Positions 18,304 through 29,147 of a stretch of 64,000 nt of DNA are shown piece by piece. Within the stretch, counting starts at the first letter, position 1, and every line of letters starts with the position of its first letter. A program made the translations under genes and the position numbers. The notes under the pieces were generated by a model, which searched no databases, was not told the DNA's origin, and saw only the letters and a list, made by a program, of their open reading frames with translations. Source of the stretch: Arthrobacter sp. zg-Y820. GTDB lineage: Bacteria; Actinomycetota; Actinomycetes; Actinomycetales; Micrococcaceae. Where the stretch lies: NCBI RefSeq assembly GCF_030142155.1, contig NZ_CP126247.1:1984001-2048000 (forward strand). The letters are read 5' to 3'.

Positions 18304-19683
18304 ATGCAGTCCAACACCTCCCCGGAAGCAGCTTCGGGCCCGGGCGACGCCCCGAACACTTCCGGCGGCCCCAGCATCTTCAGCCGCGGCAGCTACACCG
18401 AAAAACTCCGCATCGGCGAGATCCTGCGCAAGGAAACCGTTGGCGGCCTGCTGCTGGTGGCAGCCGCCGTCATCGCCATCATTTGGGCCAATTCACCGAT
18501 TTCCGGCAGCTACTTCGCCCTGCGCGACTTTGAGATCGGCTACGAACCGTGGCATCTGAAACTGAGCCTGGGCACCTGGGCCGCCGACGGCCTGCTCGCC
18601 GTGTTCTTCTTCCTGGTGGGCCTGGAGCTTAAACGGGAATTCGTCGCCGGCGATCTGCGCAACTTCAGCAAGGCGATCGTTCCCGTGGCGGCAGCGGCCG
18701 GCGGCGTGATCGTCCCGGCCGCCATCTACGCCGCCGTCAATCTCGGCAGCCCGGAAACCCTCTCCGGCTGGGCCATTCCCACGGCCACCGACATTGCCTT
18801 TGCCGTGGCCGTGCTGGCCATCATCGGCTCGCACCTGCCGTCTGCCCTGCGGATCTTCCTGCTGACCCTGGCCGTCGTTGATGACCTGCTGGCCATCACC
18901 ATCATTGCCGTGTTCTACACCGAGGAACTGAAGGTCACGCCGCTGCTGCTGGCCCTCGCCGGGCTGGCACTCTACACCTTCCTCGCACAGAAGTACCGGC
19001 GGTTCTTCCGCCTGAAAGCCTCCGCCGCGTGGTTCATCCTGCTGCCGATCGGCGTCGTCGTCTGGGCCCTGGTGCATTCCTCCGGGATCCACGCCACCGT
19101 TGCCGGTGTGCTGCTGGGCTTCGCTGTTCCCGTGCTGCGCAGCAAGGCCAGCGGCGGACCCGAGGCCGGCCCGGGCCTCTCCGAAATCTTCGAGCACCGG
19201 TTCCGCCCGCTGTCCGCCGGTTTTGCGGTCCCCGTTTTTGCCTTCTTCTCCGCCGGCGTGGCGGTGGGCGGCTGGAACGGCTTTGTTTCCTCGCTGGCCG
19301 ATCCGGTCGCCCTCGGCATCATCGCCGGGCTGGTGCTGGGCAAGCCGATCGGCATCCTGGGCACCACCTGGCTGCTGACGAAGCTCACGAGCGCCCGGCT
19401 GGACACCTCGTTCAAGTGGATCGACCTCTTCGGCGTTGCGGTGCTGGCCGGCATCGGCTTCACCGTTTCGCTGCTGGTCGCTGACTTGAGCTTTGGACAG
19501 GGCACCCTGCCCAATGACCATGCCAAGGTGGGCATCCTGGCCGCCTCTGTGCTGGCAGCCCTGCTGGCCGCCCTGGTGCTGACCGGCCGCAACCGCCACT
19601 ACCGTGCGATCGAGGACGAGGAAAACACCGACGACGACGGCGACGGCGTTCCCGACGTCTACCAGCACCCGAACGTCCGCTGA
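18304..19683 (+). CDS. nhaA: Na+/H+ antiporter NhaA
   Basis: The 459-residue inner-membrane protein matches NhaA. It has the helix-IV/V region [19 protein letters not shown] and [19 protein letters not shown], whose adjacent Asp pair binds Na+/H+. It also has the conserved helix X/XI region [23 protein letters not shown]. It exchanges internal Na+ for protons and supports pH and salt homeostasis. Compared with E. coli NhaA it carries an N-terminal cytoplasmic tail and an acidic C-terminal tail ([15 protein letters not shown]). The ATG at 18304 has AGGAG 5 bases upstream; the longer frame from 18247 is unlikely. Confidence 0.96.
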   Translation: MQSNTSPEAASGPGDAPNTSGGPSIFSRGSYTEKLRIGEILRKETVGGLLLVAAAVIAIIWANSPISGSYFALRDFEIGYEPWHLKLSLGTWAADGLLAVFFFLVGLELKREFVAGDLRNFSKAIVPVAAAAGGVIVPAAIYAAVNLGSPETLSGWAIPTATDIAFAVAVLAIIGSHLPSALRIFLLTLAVVDDLLAITIIAVFYTEELKVTPLLLALAGLALYTFLAQKYRRFFRLKASAAWFILLPIGVVVWALVHSSGIHATVAGVLLGFAVPVLRSKASGGPEAGPGLSEIFEHRFRPLSAGFAVPVFAFFSAGVAVGGWNGFVSSLADPVALGIIAGLVLGKPIGILGTTWLLTKLTSARLDTSFKWIDLFGVAVLAGIGFTVSLLVADLSFGQGTLPNDHAKVGILAASVLAALLAALVLTGRNRHYRAIEDEENTDDDGDGVPDVYQHPNVR

Positions 19684-19804
19684 CCCCACCCGCCGAGGGT
19701 GCTGAGCCCGCGGCCGGCGTGCGGGAGCAATCCGCCGCCGCCCGTTCCCCGGTGGGCCCGCACCATGGTCCCGCCGGGTGGCCTCCCGCTACAGTCGGAG
19801 CACC

Positions 19805-20596
19805 ATGCCAACTATCTCGGTGGTCATCCCGGTCCGCAACGACGCCCCGATGCTGGCTGCCTGCCTGGCCGCCCTGGACCGCCAGACCCGGGCGCCGGAG
19901 GAAATCGTGGTGGTGGACAACGGCAGCACCGATGACACCGCCGCGGTCTGCGCGTCCGCGGGAGTGCGCCGCGTGTACCAGGAAGTGCCCGGCATCGCCG
20001 GTGCGACGGCGGCAGGGTTCGACGCCGCCGGCGGCCAAATCCTGGCCCGGCTGGATGCCGACTCGGTTCCGCCGCCCCGGTGGCTGGAACGCGTGGAAAT
20101 GCGGCTCGCCTCGTCCGGCCCGCTGACGGCGGTGACCGGTCCGGGAGACTTCTACGGCGCCGGCCGCTTCACCTGCTGGGTGGCCCGGAACATCTATATC
20201 GGGGGATACATCCGCGCGGTCGGGCTGCTGCTGGGCCACCCGCCCCTGTTCGGATCGAATTTCGCCCTGCCCGCGCCGATGTGGGCCGCCCTCCGGAACC
20301 GTGTCCACCGCGACCGGCCGGAGGTGCACGATGACCTTGACCTGAGCTACCAGATCCGCCCGGACATGTCGGTCATTTATGATCCCCGGCTGCGTGTCGG
20401 GGTCTCCGCCCGCCCCTTTTACAGCTGGCGCGGCCTGGGCCGCCGCATCCTTCGGGCCTACCAAACGTTCGACGTTGATTTCCGGGCCGAACCTCCCGGC
20501 CGCCGGCTCCGCGAGCGGCACCGGCTGCGGCACCGGCGCCGGGCCGGACGGAAGGCTACTCCGCCGCCGCGTACAGCGCCAAAAGGTCACGGCTGA
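19805..20596 (+). CDS. Glycosyltransferase family 2
   Basis: The 263-residue protein has a GT-A fold: ISVVIPVRNDAPMLAACLAALDRQ at the N-terminus, the nucleotide-sugar-binding VVDNGSTDDTAAV, and the DXD-type motif in LARLDADSVPP. The C-terminal part contains HDDLDLSYQIRPDM, matching the acceptor-side ED motif of GT2. The product and acceptor are not predictable; cell-wall or exopolysaccharide sugar transfer is likely. The final 14 codons overlap the 3' end of the convergent hydrolase gene by 41 bases. The start at 19805 follows CGGAGCACC. The C-terminus is Arg-rich and may extend beyond the folded domain. Confidence 0.87.
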   Translation: MPTISVVIPVRNDAPMLAACLAALDRQTRAPEEIVVVDNGSTDDTAAVCASAGVRRVYQEVPGIAGATAAGFDAAGGQILARLDADSVPPPRWLERVEMRLASSGPLTAVTGPGDFYGAGRFTCWVARNIYIGGYIRAVGLLLGHPPLFGSNFALPAPMWAALRNRVHRDRPEVHDDLDLSYQIRPDMSVIYDPRLRVGVSARPFYSWRGLGRRILRAYQTFDVDFRAEPPGRRLRERHRLRHRRRAGRKATPPPRTAPKGHG

Positions 20597-21521
20597 GCTG
20601 GTGGGGCGCGTCCTCGCAGGGTGCGTGACCGGTTCCGTAAACGGCAAACCCGGCGCCGATCGAATCCGCCAGGGCTTTGTGCAGGTGCAGCGGCCAGACG
20701 TCAGCGCGGCCCACCGCCACCAGCTTGGGCTGCGGTGCAGCAGCCAGGAGACCGCGCAGGTCCGGGGACTGCTTCATCAGTGCCACGATGTCCTGCAGCG
20801 ACTGCTTCCTCGTGTACTCGAACCGGCGGCGAATGAATTTCATCCGGGGCTCCGGTACCCGCACGAAGTTGCGGCGGATGCCCCACATGATCAGGTCAGC
20901 ATGCACCTTGTCGTTGACGAGCGGACTGAACCTGCCCACCCGGCTGACGGTGCGGAAGCTCTGCCCGGGAACCGGCGGGCAGCTCAGCAGGCACAGTGAA
21001 CGGACGAGGTCCGGGCGCCGGACGAGGGTCATCTGGGCGACTATTCCGGCGAACGAGTATCCCAGCAGATGCGCCGGCTCGCCCAGGGACTCCAGGAGCG
21101 CCACAAGATCATTAATAAACAGTTCATATCCGTAGCGGGTTCCCGGCGGCGTCAGCTGCTCCGGGCCCGCTACCGCTGATTCATATTGCCCGGCCATGTC
21201 ATAGCTGAGGACGAAGTAGCCCGCTGCTGCAATGACCGGCAGCATCAGGGAGAAATCCTCCTTGGACCCCATGACTCCCGGAACGAGAACAACCGGAGGA
21301 TCGGTTTCGGCGCCCATCGTCAGCAGTGCCAGATCGCCGCTGGGCGCCCGGAACCAGGCTGCGCGGGAACCCTCCGGGTGTACTGCCCAATCCGTCACGC
21401 CCAGCCGCGCGTCAAGGGTTTCCGCCTCATCCGGAGCGGCTGCCGCGGTTGCCGTCTGCGTCGCCGCGACCGCTGCCGCACCGCCGCCGCTGCGCGCCCG
21501 GGCCAGGATTCGCCATGCCAT
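20556..21521 (-). CDS. Alpha/beta hydrolase
   Basis: The 321-residue protein contains VVLVPGVMGSKEDFSLMLPVIAAAG, the nucleophile elbow GYSFAGI with its Ser, an Asp in VGRADVWP and a His in GTGHAPCED. This is the alpha/beta hydrolase triad in order. The N-terminal 70 residues are Ala-rich and of low complexity. The ATG at 21521 lacks a clear SD; an open frame to 21683 exists but gives no homology. It is divergently arranged with the acyltransferase gene, with about 136 bases between them. The substrate is unknown. Confidence 0.8.
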   Translation of the reverse strand: MAWRILARARSGGGAAAVAATQTATAAAAPDEAETLDARLGVTDWAVHPEGSRAAWFRAPSGDLALLTMGAETDPPVVLVPGVMGSKEDFSLMLPVIAAAGYFVLSYDMAGQYESAVAGPEQLTPPGTRYGYELFINDLVALLESLGEPAHLLGYSFAGIVAQMTLVRRPDLVRSLCLLSCPPVPGQSFRTVSRVGRFSPLVNDKVHADLIMWGIRRNFVRVPEPRMKFIRRRFEYTRKQSLQDIVALMKQSPDLRGLLAAAPQPKLVAVGRADVWPLHLHKALADSIGAGFAVYGTGHAPCEDAPHQLSRDLLALYAAAE

Positions 21522-21657
21522 ATCCAACCATAACCGCGCGCCGCGGTTGGAGGGACAGGGCGGCGGGGCCAAATGGCCCGCAGGCCCCGCAAGCCCGTTC
21601 CGCAGAGCCGCTGCAGAACCGATAGAATCGAGGCCCGCCGGAATACGCAAACAGGAG

Positions 21658-22473
21658 ATGACGTTGAAGTTTTCCCCCAACAAGTACGTCTACCGCACCA
21701 TCGTCCTGACAGGCGTGCTGTCGATCAAGTTGTTCCGTGTTCCCGTTCTTCCCTCCGGCCTGGAGAATCTGCCGGCAGATGAGGAGATTTCCGGCTTGAA
21801 CCGGAAGGTGGTTCCCGGCAAGGGTGCCGTCGTGGCCATCACGCACTTTGGCTACCTTGATTTCGTGTTTGCTGAGTACTTGGTCTGGAAAAAGCTCAAG
21901 GCGCACATGCGGTTCCTGGTCACGAAGAAGGCCGCCCGCAAACCGTTCGTCAACGCTGTCTGCCAGATGTGCGAGCACATCATCGTGGACCGGTCCGACG
22001 GCGCCGCCGCCTACGCCGAGTCGGTGGCGGCCCTGCGCCGCGGCGAATATTTGGCCGTACTGCCCGAAGCCGGAGTCAGCCGCAGCTTCAGCGTCCGCAA
22101 GCTCAAGACCGGAGCGGTCCGCATGGCAGCCGAAGCCGGAGTGCCGATCATCCCGATCTCGGTCTGGGGCGGGCACCGGATGCTCACCCGCGGCGGTCAC
22201 GGCCTGAGCCGGAAGTCTGTCTGGAAAACACCGGTCCGGATGCACGTCAGCCCGATGATCAGGGTGGCCCCTGACGCTCCGGTGATCGAAGAAACCGAAC
22301 GGCTGCAGCGAACCCTGCAGGACGGCATGGACCATTGCATCGACACGTACCCGGAGACCCCCGAGCCCGGCGCGTGGTGGATGCCCGTCAGTCGCGGCGG
22401 CAGCGCCATGACCGTTGAGGAACAGCTGATCCTGGACGAAGAAGACCGGAAAAAGTACAAGATCACCGGCTAG
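21658..22473 (+). CDS. 1-acyl-sn-glycerol-3-phosphate acyltransferase family protein (PlsC-like)
   Basis: The 271-residue protein carries the acyltransferase HX4D motif (THFGYLDF, His63/Asp68), a substrate-binding VLPEAGVSRSF segment (the usual FPEG replaced by LPEA), and VPIIPISVWG, the proline-containing motif IV. It probably transfers a fatty acyl group to lysophosphatidic acid or a related membrane lipid. The ATG at 21658 directly touches AGGAG, whereas the TTG at 21664 has ideal spacing, so true initiation may be six bases later. An open frame continues upstream to 21232 but is the antisense of the neighbouring hydrolase. Confidence 0.88.
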   Translation: MTLKFSPNKYVYRTIVLTGVLSIKLFRVPVLPSGLENLPADEEISGLNRKVVPGKGAVVAITHFGYLDFVFAEYLVWKKLKAHMRFLVTKKAARKPFVNAVCQMCEHIIVDRSDGAAAYAESVAALRRGEYLAVLPEAGVSRSFSVRKLKTGAVRMAAEAGVPIIPISVWGGHRMLTRGGHGLSRKSVWKTPVRMHVSPMIRVAPDAPVIEETERLQRTLQDGMDHCIDTYPETPEPGAWWMPVSRGGSAMTVEEQLILDEEDRKKYKITG

Positions 22474-22527
22474 AAGCAGGGTCGGTTCCGGCCGGGCACC
22501 TGTTCGCAGTACCTGGCTGAGTTACAG

Positions 22528-24025
<1,498 letters not shown>

Positions 24026-24035
24026 ACGCCCGGCC

Positions 24036-25664
24036 CTAACCGCCGATACCCACGACGGCGATCATCACCGGCACAATCGTGATGATCAGGATGGCACCGA
24101 GAACGTCGAAGAACAGGCCGGTCCGGATCATCCGGGTGATGGGCACGGCACCGGTGCCGTAGACGATCGCGTTCTGCGGAGTGGACACGGGAAGCATGAA
24201 TCCGAATGAGGCGGCAAAAGTGGCGGCCAGCGCGGGCACGAAGGGATCAACGCCGATCGCCTGGCACAGCGGGATCACGATCGGCACAATCACGGCGGCT
24301 GAAGCAGTGTTTGACGTGGTTTCCGAAATGATGATGGCCAGGACGGCCGAGAACACCGTGATGGCAACGACGTTGGTGATGTTCAGGTTTTCCGAAGCGC
24401 CCTTTCCGATGGTTTCCGCCAGTCCGGTTTCTGCCAGCAGCGCCCCGAAGATAATGCCGGTGCCGAAGAGCAGAATGGTTCCCCAGTCGATCTTCGCCGC
24501 GTCCGACCAGGTCAGCGTGGCCTGCCGCTGCTTCCAGTTGACCGGAAGGATGAACAGCAGGGAGGCGCCCAGCACCGCAACGATTCCTTCGTCGAGGCGG
24601 TCGTCGAGGAAGATGTAGGCCTCGGACTCGGTGCCGCCGATGAGGCTCGCCACCGCCGGCGCCAGCCAGAGCGTGACGGTCACTCCGAAGGCGATCAGCG
24701 TATTGACCTCGGCGCGGGACATCTTGCCCTGGGCCTCCCGCTGCTCCCGCACGTACTCTTCGACGCCTTCCAGCCGGCGGATTTCCGGCTTGTTCAGCAG
24801 CAGCATGACCAGGGCCAGGACCACGAACATTGCCAGGCACACGGGGGCGGCGATGGCCATCCACTGGGCAAAGGAAATGCGGACTCCGGTGGCTTCCTCG
24901 ATCAGCCCGCGGCCGATCAGGTTCGGCGGCGACCCGACCGGGGTAAGCAGTCCGCCCACGCTGGCCCCGTAGGCGAGCATCAGCAGCAGGGCGGCGCCGA
25001 TCCGCAGCCGCAGCGGATCGAAGTCCGTCTTGACCACGCCGCGGTCCTGCATCAGCTGCGCGATGACCACCAGCACGCCCAGCGCCGTCGGCATCAGCAT
25101 GGCCACGGTCGCCGTATTGGAGACGAACGCCGAGAGCATGCAGGTGATCACGCCGAAGGCAATGACCACACGGTAGGTGGACTTGCCGACCCCCGGCATC
25201 GACAGCACCGCAAAGGCGAGCCGCTGGGCAATGCCGTGCTTGAGCATGGCCTGCGCCAGGATGAACGCCCCAATAAACGTGAAAATGGTTGTCGATCCGA
25301 ACGGCGCCAGCACCGCGCTGGCCGGAGCAACTCCGAGGATGACAATGGCCGCTACGCCGATCAGCCCGCCAATCGGAATGGGCACCGGCTCGCAGATCCA
25401 GAGGATGATCACGCCCAGCAGCACGGCGGCCAGCAGATGCTGCTGGCGTTCCAGGTTGAGGGGGAGCAAGGCGAAGACGACGGCGACGACGGGGGCCAGG
25501 AACAGGCCGATCGTCTGCCGGGTCCGTTCGAATTTCTCTTCCCGCGGAGAGAGTGTCTGCTCGCTCAGGCTGCGGAAAGTGGTTCCGCCCAGGAGTGCGG
25601 CGCGGACATCGGTTCGTTGCGGGGCGCCCGGATCTTCGGTTGGAGCCGGCTGCTGCGTATACAC
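24036..25664 (-). CDS. SLC13/DASS family anion (dicarboxylate) transporter
   Basis: The 542-residue protein is a polytopic membrane transporter. It contains two SNT-type motifs of the DASS family: SAFVSNTATVAMLMPTAL and SETTSNTASAAVIVPIVIP, as well as GGLLTPVGSPPNLIGRGL. These coordinate Na+ and carboxylate substrates. A cytoplasmic linker (EGVEEYVREQREAQGK) splits the halves. Likely substrates are C4 dicarboxylates such as malate or tartrate because the next genes encode a LysR regulator and two tartrate-dehydrogenase-like enzymes. The GTG at 25664 follows GGAAGGACC; an extension to 25727 is not supported. Confidence 0.92.
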   Translation of the reverse strand: MYTQQPAPTEDPGAPQRTDVRAALLGGTTFRSLSEQTLSPREEKFERTRQTIGLFLAPVVAVVFALLPLNLERQQHLLAAVLLGVIILWICEPVPIPIGGLIGVAAIVILGVAPASAVLAPFGSTTIFTFIGAFILAQAMLKHGIAQRLAFAVLSMPGVGKSTYRVVIAFGVITCMLSAFVSNTATVAMLMPTALGVLVVIAQLMQDRGVVKTDFDPLRLRIGAALLLMLAYGASVGGLLTPVGSPPNLIGRGLIEEATGVRISFAQWMAIAAPVCLAMFVVLALVMLLLNKPEIRRLEGVEEYVREQREAQGKMSRAEVNTLIAFGVTVTLWLAPAVASLIGGTESEAYIFLDDRLDEGIVAVLGASLLFILPVNWKQRQATLTWSDAAKIDWGTILLFGTGIIFGALLAETGLAETIGKGASENLNITNVVAITVFSAVLAIIISETTSNTASAAVIVPIVIPLCQAIGVDPFVPALAATFAASFGFMLPVSTPQNAIVYGTGAVPITRMIRTGLFFDVLGAILIITIVPVMIAVVGIGG

Positions 25665-25805
25665 AATCCTGGTCCTTCCTCGTTGAATGCGTTCACTATG
25701 CAGCAGCGCCTTGTGCCGCGTCCACAACCTGTTGTCTACTCACCCATAGGAGAAACCAATAGTTTGCGCACCGGAAATGGTCCATCCGAATGCAAGGGAG
25801 CTTTC

Positions 25806-26708
25806 GTGGACGTCAGGCACCTCAAGTACTTTCTCGCTGTCGTTGACCATCAGGGATTCACCCGGGCCGCGGAACGGCTGCTGATCGCCCAGCCCTCGCT
25901 GTCCCAGACGATCAAGAGCCTGGAACGCGACCTGGGCGTTCCGCTGTTTCACCGGGTGGGGCGCAACGTGGTGCTCAGCGAGGCCGGCCGGGAGCTGGTG
26001 GGCCCGGCGCGCGTCGTCGTCCGCGACCTGGAGGCAGCCCGCGCGGCGATCGACGAGCTGAAGGGAATGCGCCGCGGACGGCTGGATGTCATAGCCATGC
26101 CCTCGCCGGCCATTGAGCCGCTGACCTCGATCATCACCGCCTACGCCCGGACCCATCCCACGATCACCGTCAACGTTGACGCAGCGTTCACCCAGGACGA
26201 CGTCGTCGCTGCCGTCCGGGATGGAAGCTCCGAAGTTGGGCTGCTGGGCTCGGACCGGCCGTTCCGAGCCGCTGACATTGATGTCCTGCATCTGGGCCGG
26301 CAGCCGCTGATGCTGGTCCTCAATCCGGAGGAGGCCTTGCCCGGCGGAGAAGCCGTCGGATGGGAGGAGCTCTCCGGCCACCGCATGATCGTCTCGCAGC
26401 GCGGGTCGCTGATGCGGTGGGCGGTGGATGAGGCCCTGGCCAACGGCGTTGCTCTCGAAATCGCCGTCGAAGTGGCACACCGGACGTCAATTTTGCCGCT
26501 GGTCCTGGCCGGAATCGGCCATGCCGTCCTGCCGTCGGCGTGGGCTCCGCTGGCCCGGCAGGCGGGACTGCGGACGGTGCGGCTTGAGCCCGAAACGCTC
26601 TTGCACATCTCTGCCCTGAGCCGGGCCGCCGAGCTGACCCCGGCCGCACTCGCATTCCTCGCCGTGGCCGCCGCAACGGAGACGGTTCCTGCCGCGGCGC
26701 ACGGCTAG
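25806..26708 (+). CDS. LysR-family transcriptional regulator
   Basis: The 300-residue protein has the N-terminal winged helix (VRHLKYFLAVVDHQG, then AAERLLIAQPSLSQTIKSLER) and a LysR effector domain (GRLDVIAMPS through VLAGIGHAVLPS). The GTG at 25806 lies 6 bases after AAGGGAG. It is divergent from the SLC13 transporter gene with 141 bases between starts, the classic arrangement for LysR control of a transporter. It probably senses the transported carboxylate. It may also control the downstream dehydrogenase gene at 26847. Confidence 0.93.
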   Translation: MDVRHLKYFLAVVDHQGFTRAAERLLIAQPSLSQTIKSLERDLGVPLFHRVGRNVVLSEAGRELVGPARVVVRDLEAARAAIDELKGMRRGRLDVIAMPSPAIEPLTSIITAYARTHPTITVNVDAAFTQDDVVAAVRDGSSEVGLLGSDRPFRAADIDVLHLGRQPLMLVLNPEEALPGGEAVGWEELSGHRMIVSQRGSLMRWAVDEALANGVALEIAVEVAHRTSILPLVLAGIGHAVLPSAWAPLARQAGLRTVRLEPETLLHISALSRAAELTPAALAFLAVAAATETVPAAAHG

Positions 26709-26846
26709 GGACGCGTACGGCCAGCGGACAGCACGGATAGAGAACACCTATGCATCGGATCCGGATCCGGTCTTGGACGCTGCCTGTCCGTGAGCTGTGT
26801 AGTGGGAGCGAGCAGTCGAATGCGTGCGGAAAGAAGGGAGCAGGGC

Positions 26847-28013
26847 ATGCCTGAGCGGAGGGTGTACCGGATCGCATCGATTCCGGCAGACGGCGTAGGC
26901 AAGGAAGTCATCGCGGCGGGCCGGCAGGTGCTCGACGTTGTGGCGGAGCAGTCCGCGGTGGCTGAAGAACCGGCCGCGGCATCCGGGCCGGGATCCCCTC
27001 CGGGCTTAGGGCCGCAGGGCCCCTTTGCTTTCGACTGGACAGACTTCCCCTGGGGGTCGGAATACTATGCCGAGCACGGGGTCATGATGGACCCGGACGG
27101 CCTGAACCTGCTGCGCGGGTTTGACGCCATTTACTTCGGCGCCGTCGGCTGGGAGAACGTTCCGGACCATGTCAGCCTGTGGGGGCTGCGGCTGAACATC
27201 ACGCAGAACTTTGACCAATGGGCCAATGTTCGTCCGGTGCGGTTCCTGCCCGGCATCGAATCACCGCTGCGGAAGGCCGACCGGGTGCCGCTGGACTGGG
27301 TGGTGGTCCGCGAGAACAGCGAGGGTGAATACGCCGGACTGGGCGGCCGCAACCTGTCCGGGCGGGGCCCGGGCAATGAGGTGGCAGTACAGACAGCCCT
27401 GTTTACCGAGAAGGGCTGCGAGCGCATCATCCGCTTCGCCTTTGACTTGGCGCGCACCCGCGCCGTCCGCAAGGTCTCCAGCGTGACCAAGTCCAACGCC
27501 CAGCAGTATGGCTCCGTCCTGTGGGACGACGTGTTCAAGCGGGTCGCCCGGGACTATCCGGATGTCCGGACGGAAAGCGTGCTGGTGGATGCCATGAGCG
27601 CCAAGTTCGTGTTGCGCCCGGAAGACCTCTCGGTGGTGGTCGCCTCCAACCTGTTCGCGGACATCCTGTCCGACCTGGGTTCGGCGCTCGCCGGCTCCCT
27701 GGGCCTGGCGGCCAGCGCCAACCTCAATCCGGAGCGCAGGTTTCCGTCAATGTTTGAACCGGTGCACGGCTCGGCGCCGGATATCGCCGGGCAGGGCATC
27801 AGCAATCCGGTCGGCGCCATCGCCAGCGCCGCCCTGATGCTTGACCACCTGGGGCTTCCAGCTGCCGCCCGGCGCGTGGAAGCCGCCATCGAGTCCGTCA
27901 CGGCCGCCGGAATCCGCACCCGGGACGTGGGCGGAACTGCCGGCACGGAGGAGGTCACGGCCGCGGTGATCGACGCCCTGAAGCTCTCCTCCGTACCGCC
28001 GGAGTCCGCCTAG
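26847..28013 (+). CDS. Tartrate dehydrogenase/isopropylmalate dehydrogenase family protein
   Basis: The 388-residue beta-decarboxylating dehydrogenase resembles tartrate dehydrogenases: AIYFGAVGWENVPDHVSLWGL, VRPVRFLPGIESPLR, VVVRENSEGEYAGLGGR, and MFEPVHGSAPDIAGQGISNPVGAIASAALML. Residues binding substrate Arg and metal Asp are conserved in the usual blocks (NLFADILSDLG). It has a roughly 22-residue Ala/Pro/Gly-rich insertion after the first helix (about residues 36–58) that its paralogue lacks. It follows the LysR gene on the same strand. The ATG at 26847 is preceded by AAGAAGGGAGC. Oxidation of tartrate or D-malate with NAD+ is the likely role. Confidence 0.88.
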   Translation: MPERRVYRIASIPADGVGKEVIAAGRQVLDVVAEQSAVAEEPAAASGPGSPPGLGPQGPFAFDWTDFPWGSEYYAEHGVMMDPDGLNLLRGFDAIYFGAVGWENVPDHVSLWGLRLNITQNFDQWANVRPVRFLPGIESPLRKADRVPLDWVVVRENSEGEYAGLGGRNLSGRGPGNEVAVQTALFTEKGCERIIRFAFDLARTRAVRKVSSVTKSNAQQYGSVLWDDVFKRVARDYPDVRTESVLVDAMSAKFVLRPEDLSVVVASNLFADILSDLGSALAGSLGLAASANLNPERRFPSMFEPVHGSAPDIAGQGISNPVGAIASAALMLDHLGLPAAARRVEAAIESVTAAGIRTRDVGGTAGTEEVTAAVIDALKLSSVPPESA

Positions 28014-28017
28014 GAGG

Positions 28018-29097
28018 TCAGACCGTGCTTCCGGACCCGATCCGGGCCAGGATCTCACGGGTGAACTCCTCGGTGCCGGCGGTGCCACCCAGGTCCCGGG
28101 TCCGGACCGGCGAGTCGGCCAGCACGCCGAAGACGGCCTCGAGCACCTCGGCTCCGGCTTCCGGGTGGCCCAAATGATCCAGCATCATGGAGGCGGACCA
28201 GATGGCGCCCAGCGGATTCGCGATGCCCTGCCCGAAGATGTCCGGGGCTGACCCGTGCACCGGTTCGAACATGGAGGGGTACTCCCGCTCGGGGTTCAGG
28301 TTGGCGGACGGGGCAATCCCGATGCTGCCGGCAATCGCCGCTGCCAGGTCGCTGAGGATGTCACCGAAGAGGTTTGATCCCACGATGACGTCGAAGCGGG
28401 ACGGATTCAGGACCACCTTGGCCGCCAGGGCATCGATATGCTCCGAGTTCCACTGCACCCCGGGGTAGTCCGCTGCGCGTTCACGCACCAGCTCATCCCA
28501 GAACGGCATGGTGTGGATGATGCCGTTGGACTTGGTCGCCGAAGTCAGCACGCCACGGCGCTGCCCGGCCAGATCGAAGGCATAGTCCAGGATCCGGGTG
28601 ACGCCCTGCCGGGTGAACACCGATTCCTGAATGGCCATTTCAGAGGGCAGTCCGCGGTTCAGGCGGCCGCCGATCTCCGAGTACTCGCCCTCGTTGTTCT
28701 CGCGGACCACCACAAAGTCGACCCCGGGATCGGTCAGTTCGGAACGCAGCGGGCTGGGAACTCCCTGCAGGACCTTGATCGGCCGCACGTTGACGTACTG
28801 CCGGAACTCGCGCCGGATGGGGATCAGCAGCCCCCACAGGCTGACGTGGTCCGGCACCCCCGGCCAGCCCACCGCGCCCAGCAGGATGGAATCGTGTCCG
28901 CGGATGGAGTCCAGCCCGTCCTCGGGCATCATGGCTCCTTCCGCCAGGTACCGGCGGCAGGACCAGTCGAACTCGTCGTAGGTCAGGTTGATCCCGTGGC
29001 GGCGCGCGACGGCGTCGAGCACGGCGCAGGCTGGAGGCAGGACTTCATGGCCGATTCCGTCGCCGGGAATCAGGGCAATGCGGTAATTCTTCGTCAT
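28018..29097 (-). CDS. Tartrate dehydrogenase family protein (second paralogue)
   Basis: The 359-residue protein starts IALIPGDGIGHEVLPPA and contains ILLGAVGWPGVPDHVSLWGLL, VVVRENNEGEYSEIGGRLN, NLFGDILSDLAAAIAG and MFEPVHGSAPDIFGQGIANPLGAIWSA. These are the standard beta-decarboxylating dehydrogenase motifs of tartrate/D-malate dehydrogenases. The ATG at 29097 begins at family homology; the frame is open upstream only as antisense of the EamA gene. It ends four bases from the stop of the plus-strand paralogue. Together with the SLC13 transporter the two enzymes probably handle different hydroxy-dicarboxylates. Confidence 0.88.
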   Translation of the reverse strand: MTKNYRIALIPGDGIGHEVLPPACAVLDAVARRHGINLTYDEFDWSCRRYLAEGAMMPEDGLDSIRGHDSILLGAVGWPGVPDHVSLWGLLIPIRREFRQYVNVRPIKVLQGVPSPLRSELTDPGVDFVVVRENNEGEYSEIGGRLNRGLPSEMAIQESVFTRQGVTRILDYAFDLAGQRRGVLTSATKSNGIIHTMPFWDELVRERAADYPGVQWNSEHIDALAAKVVLNPSRFDVIVGSNLFGDILSDLAAAIAGSIGIAPSANLNPEREYPSMFEPVHGSAPDIFGQGIANPLGAIWSASMMLDHLGHPEAGAEVLEAVFGVLADSPVRTRDLGGTAGTEEFTREILARIGSGSTV

Positions 29098-29147
29098 GAT
29101 GCCATCCCACGGTAAGGGAGGCCCAAAGTCAAAGACGGATGACGCCG

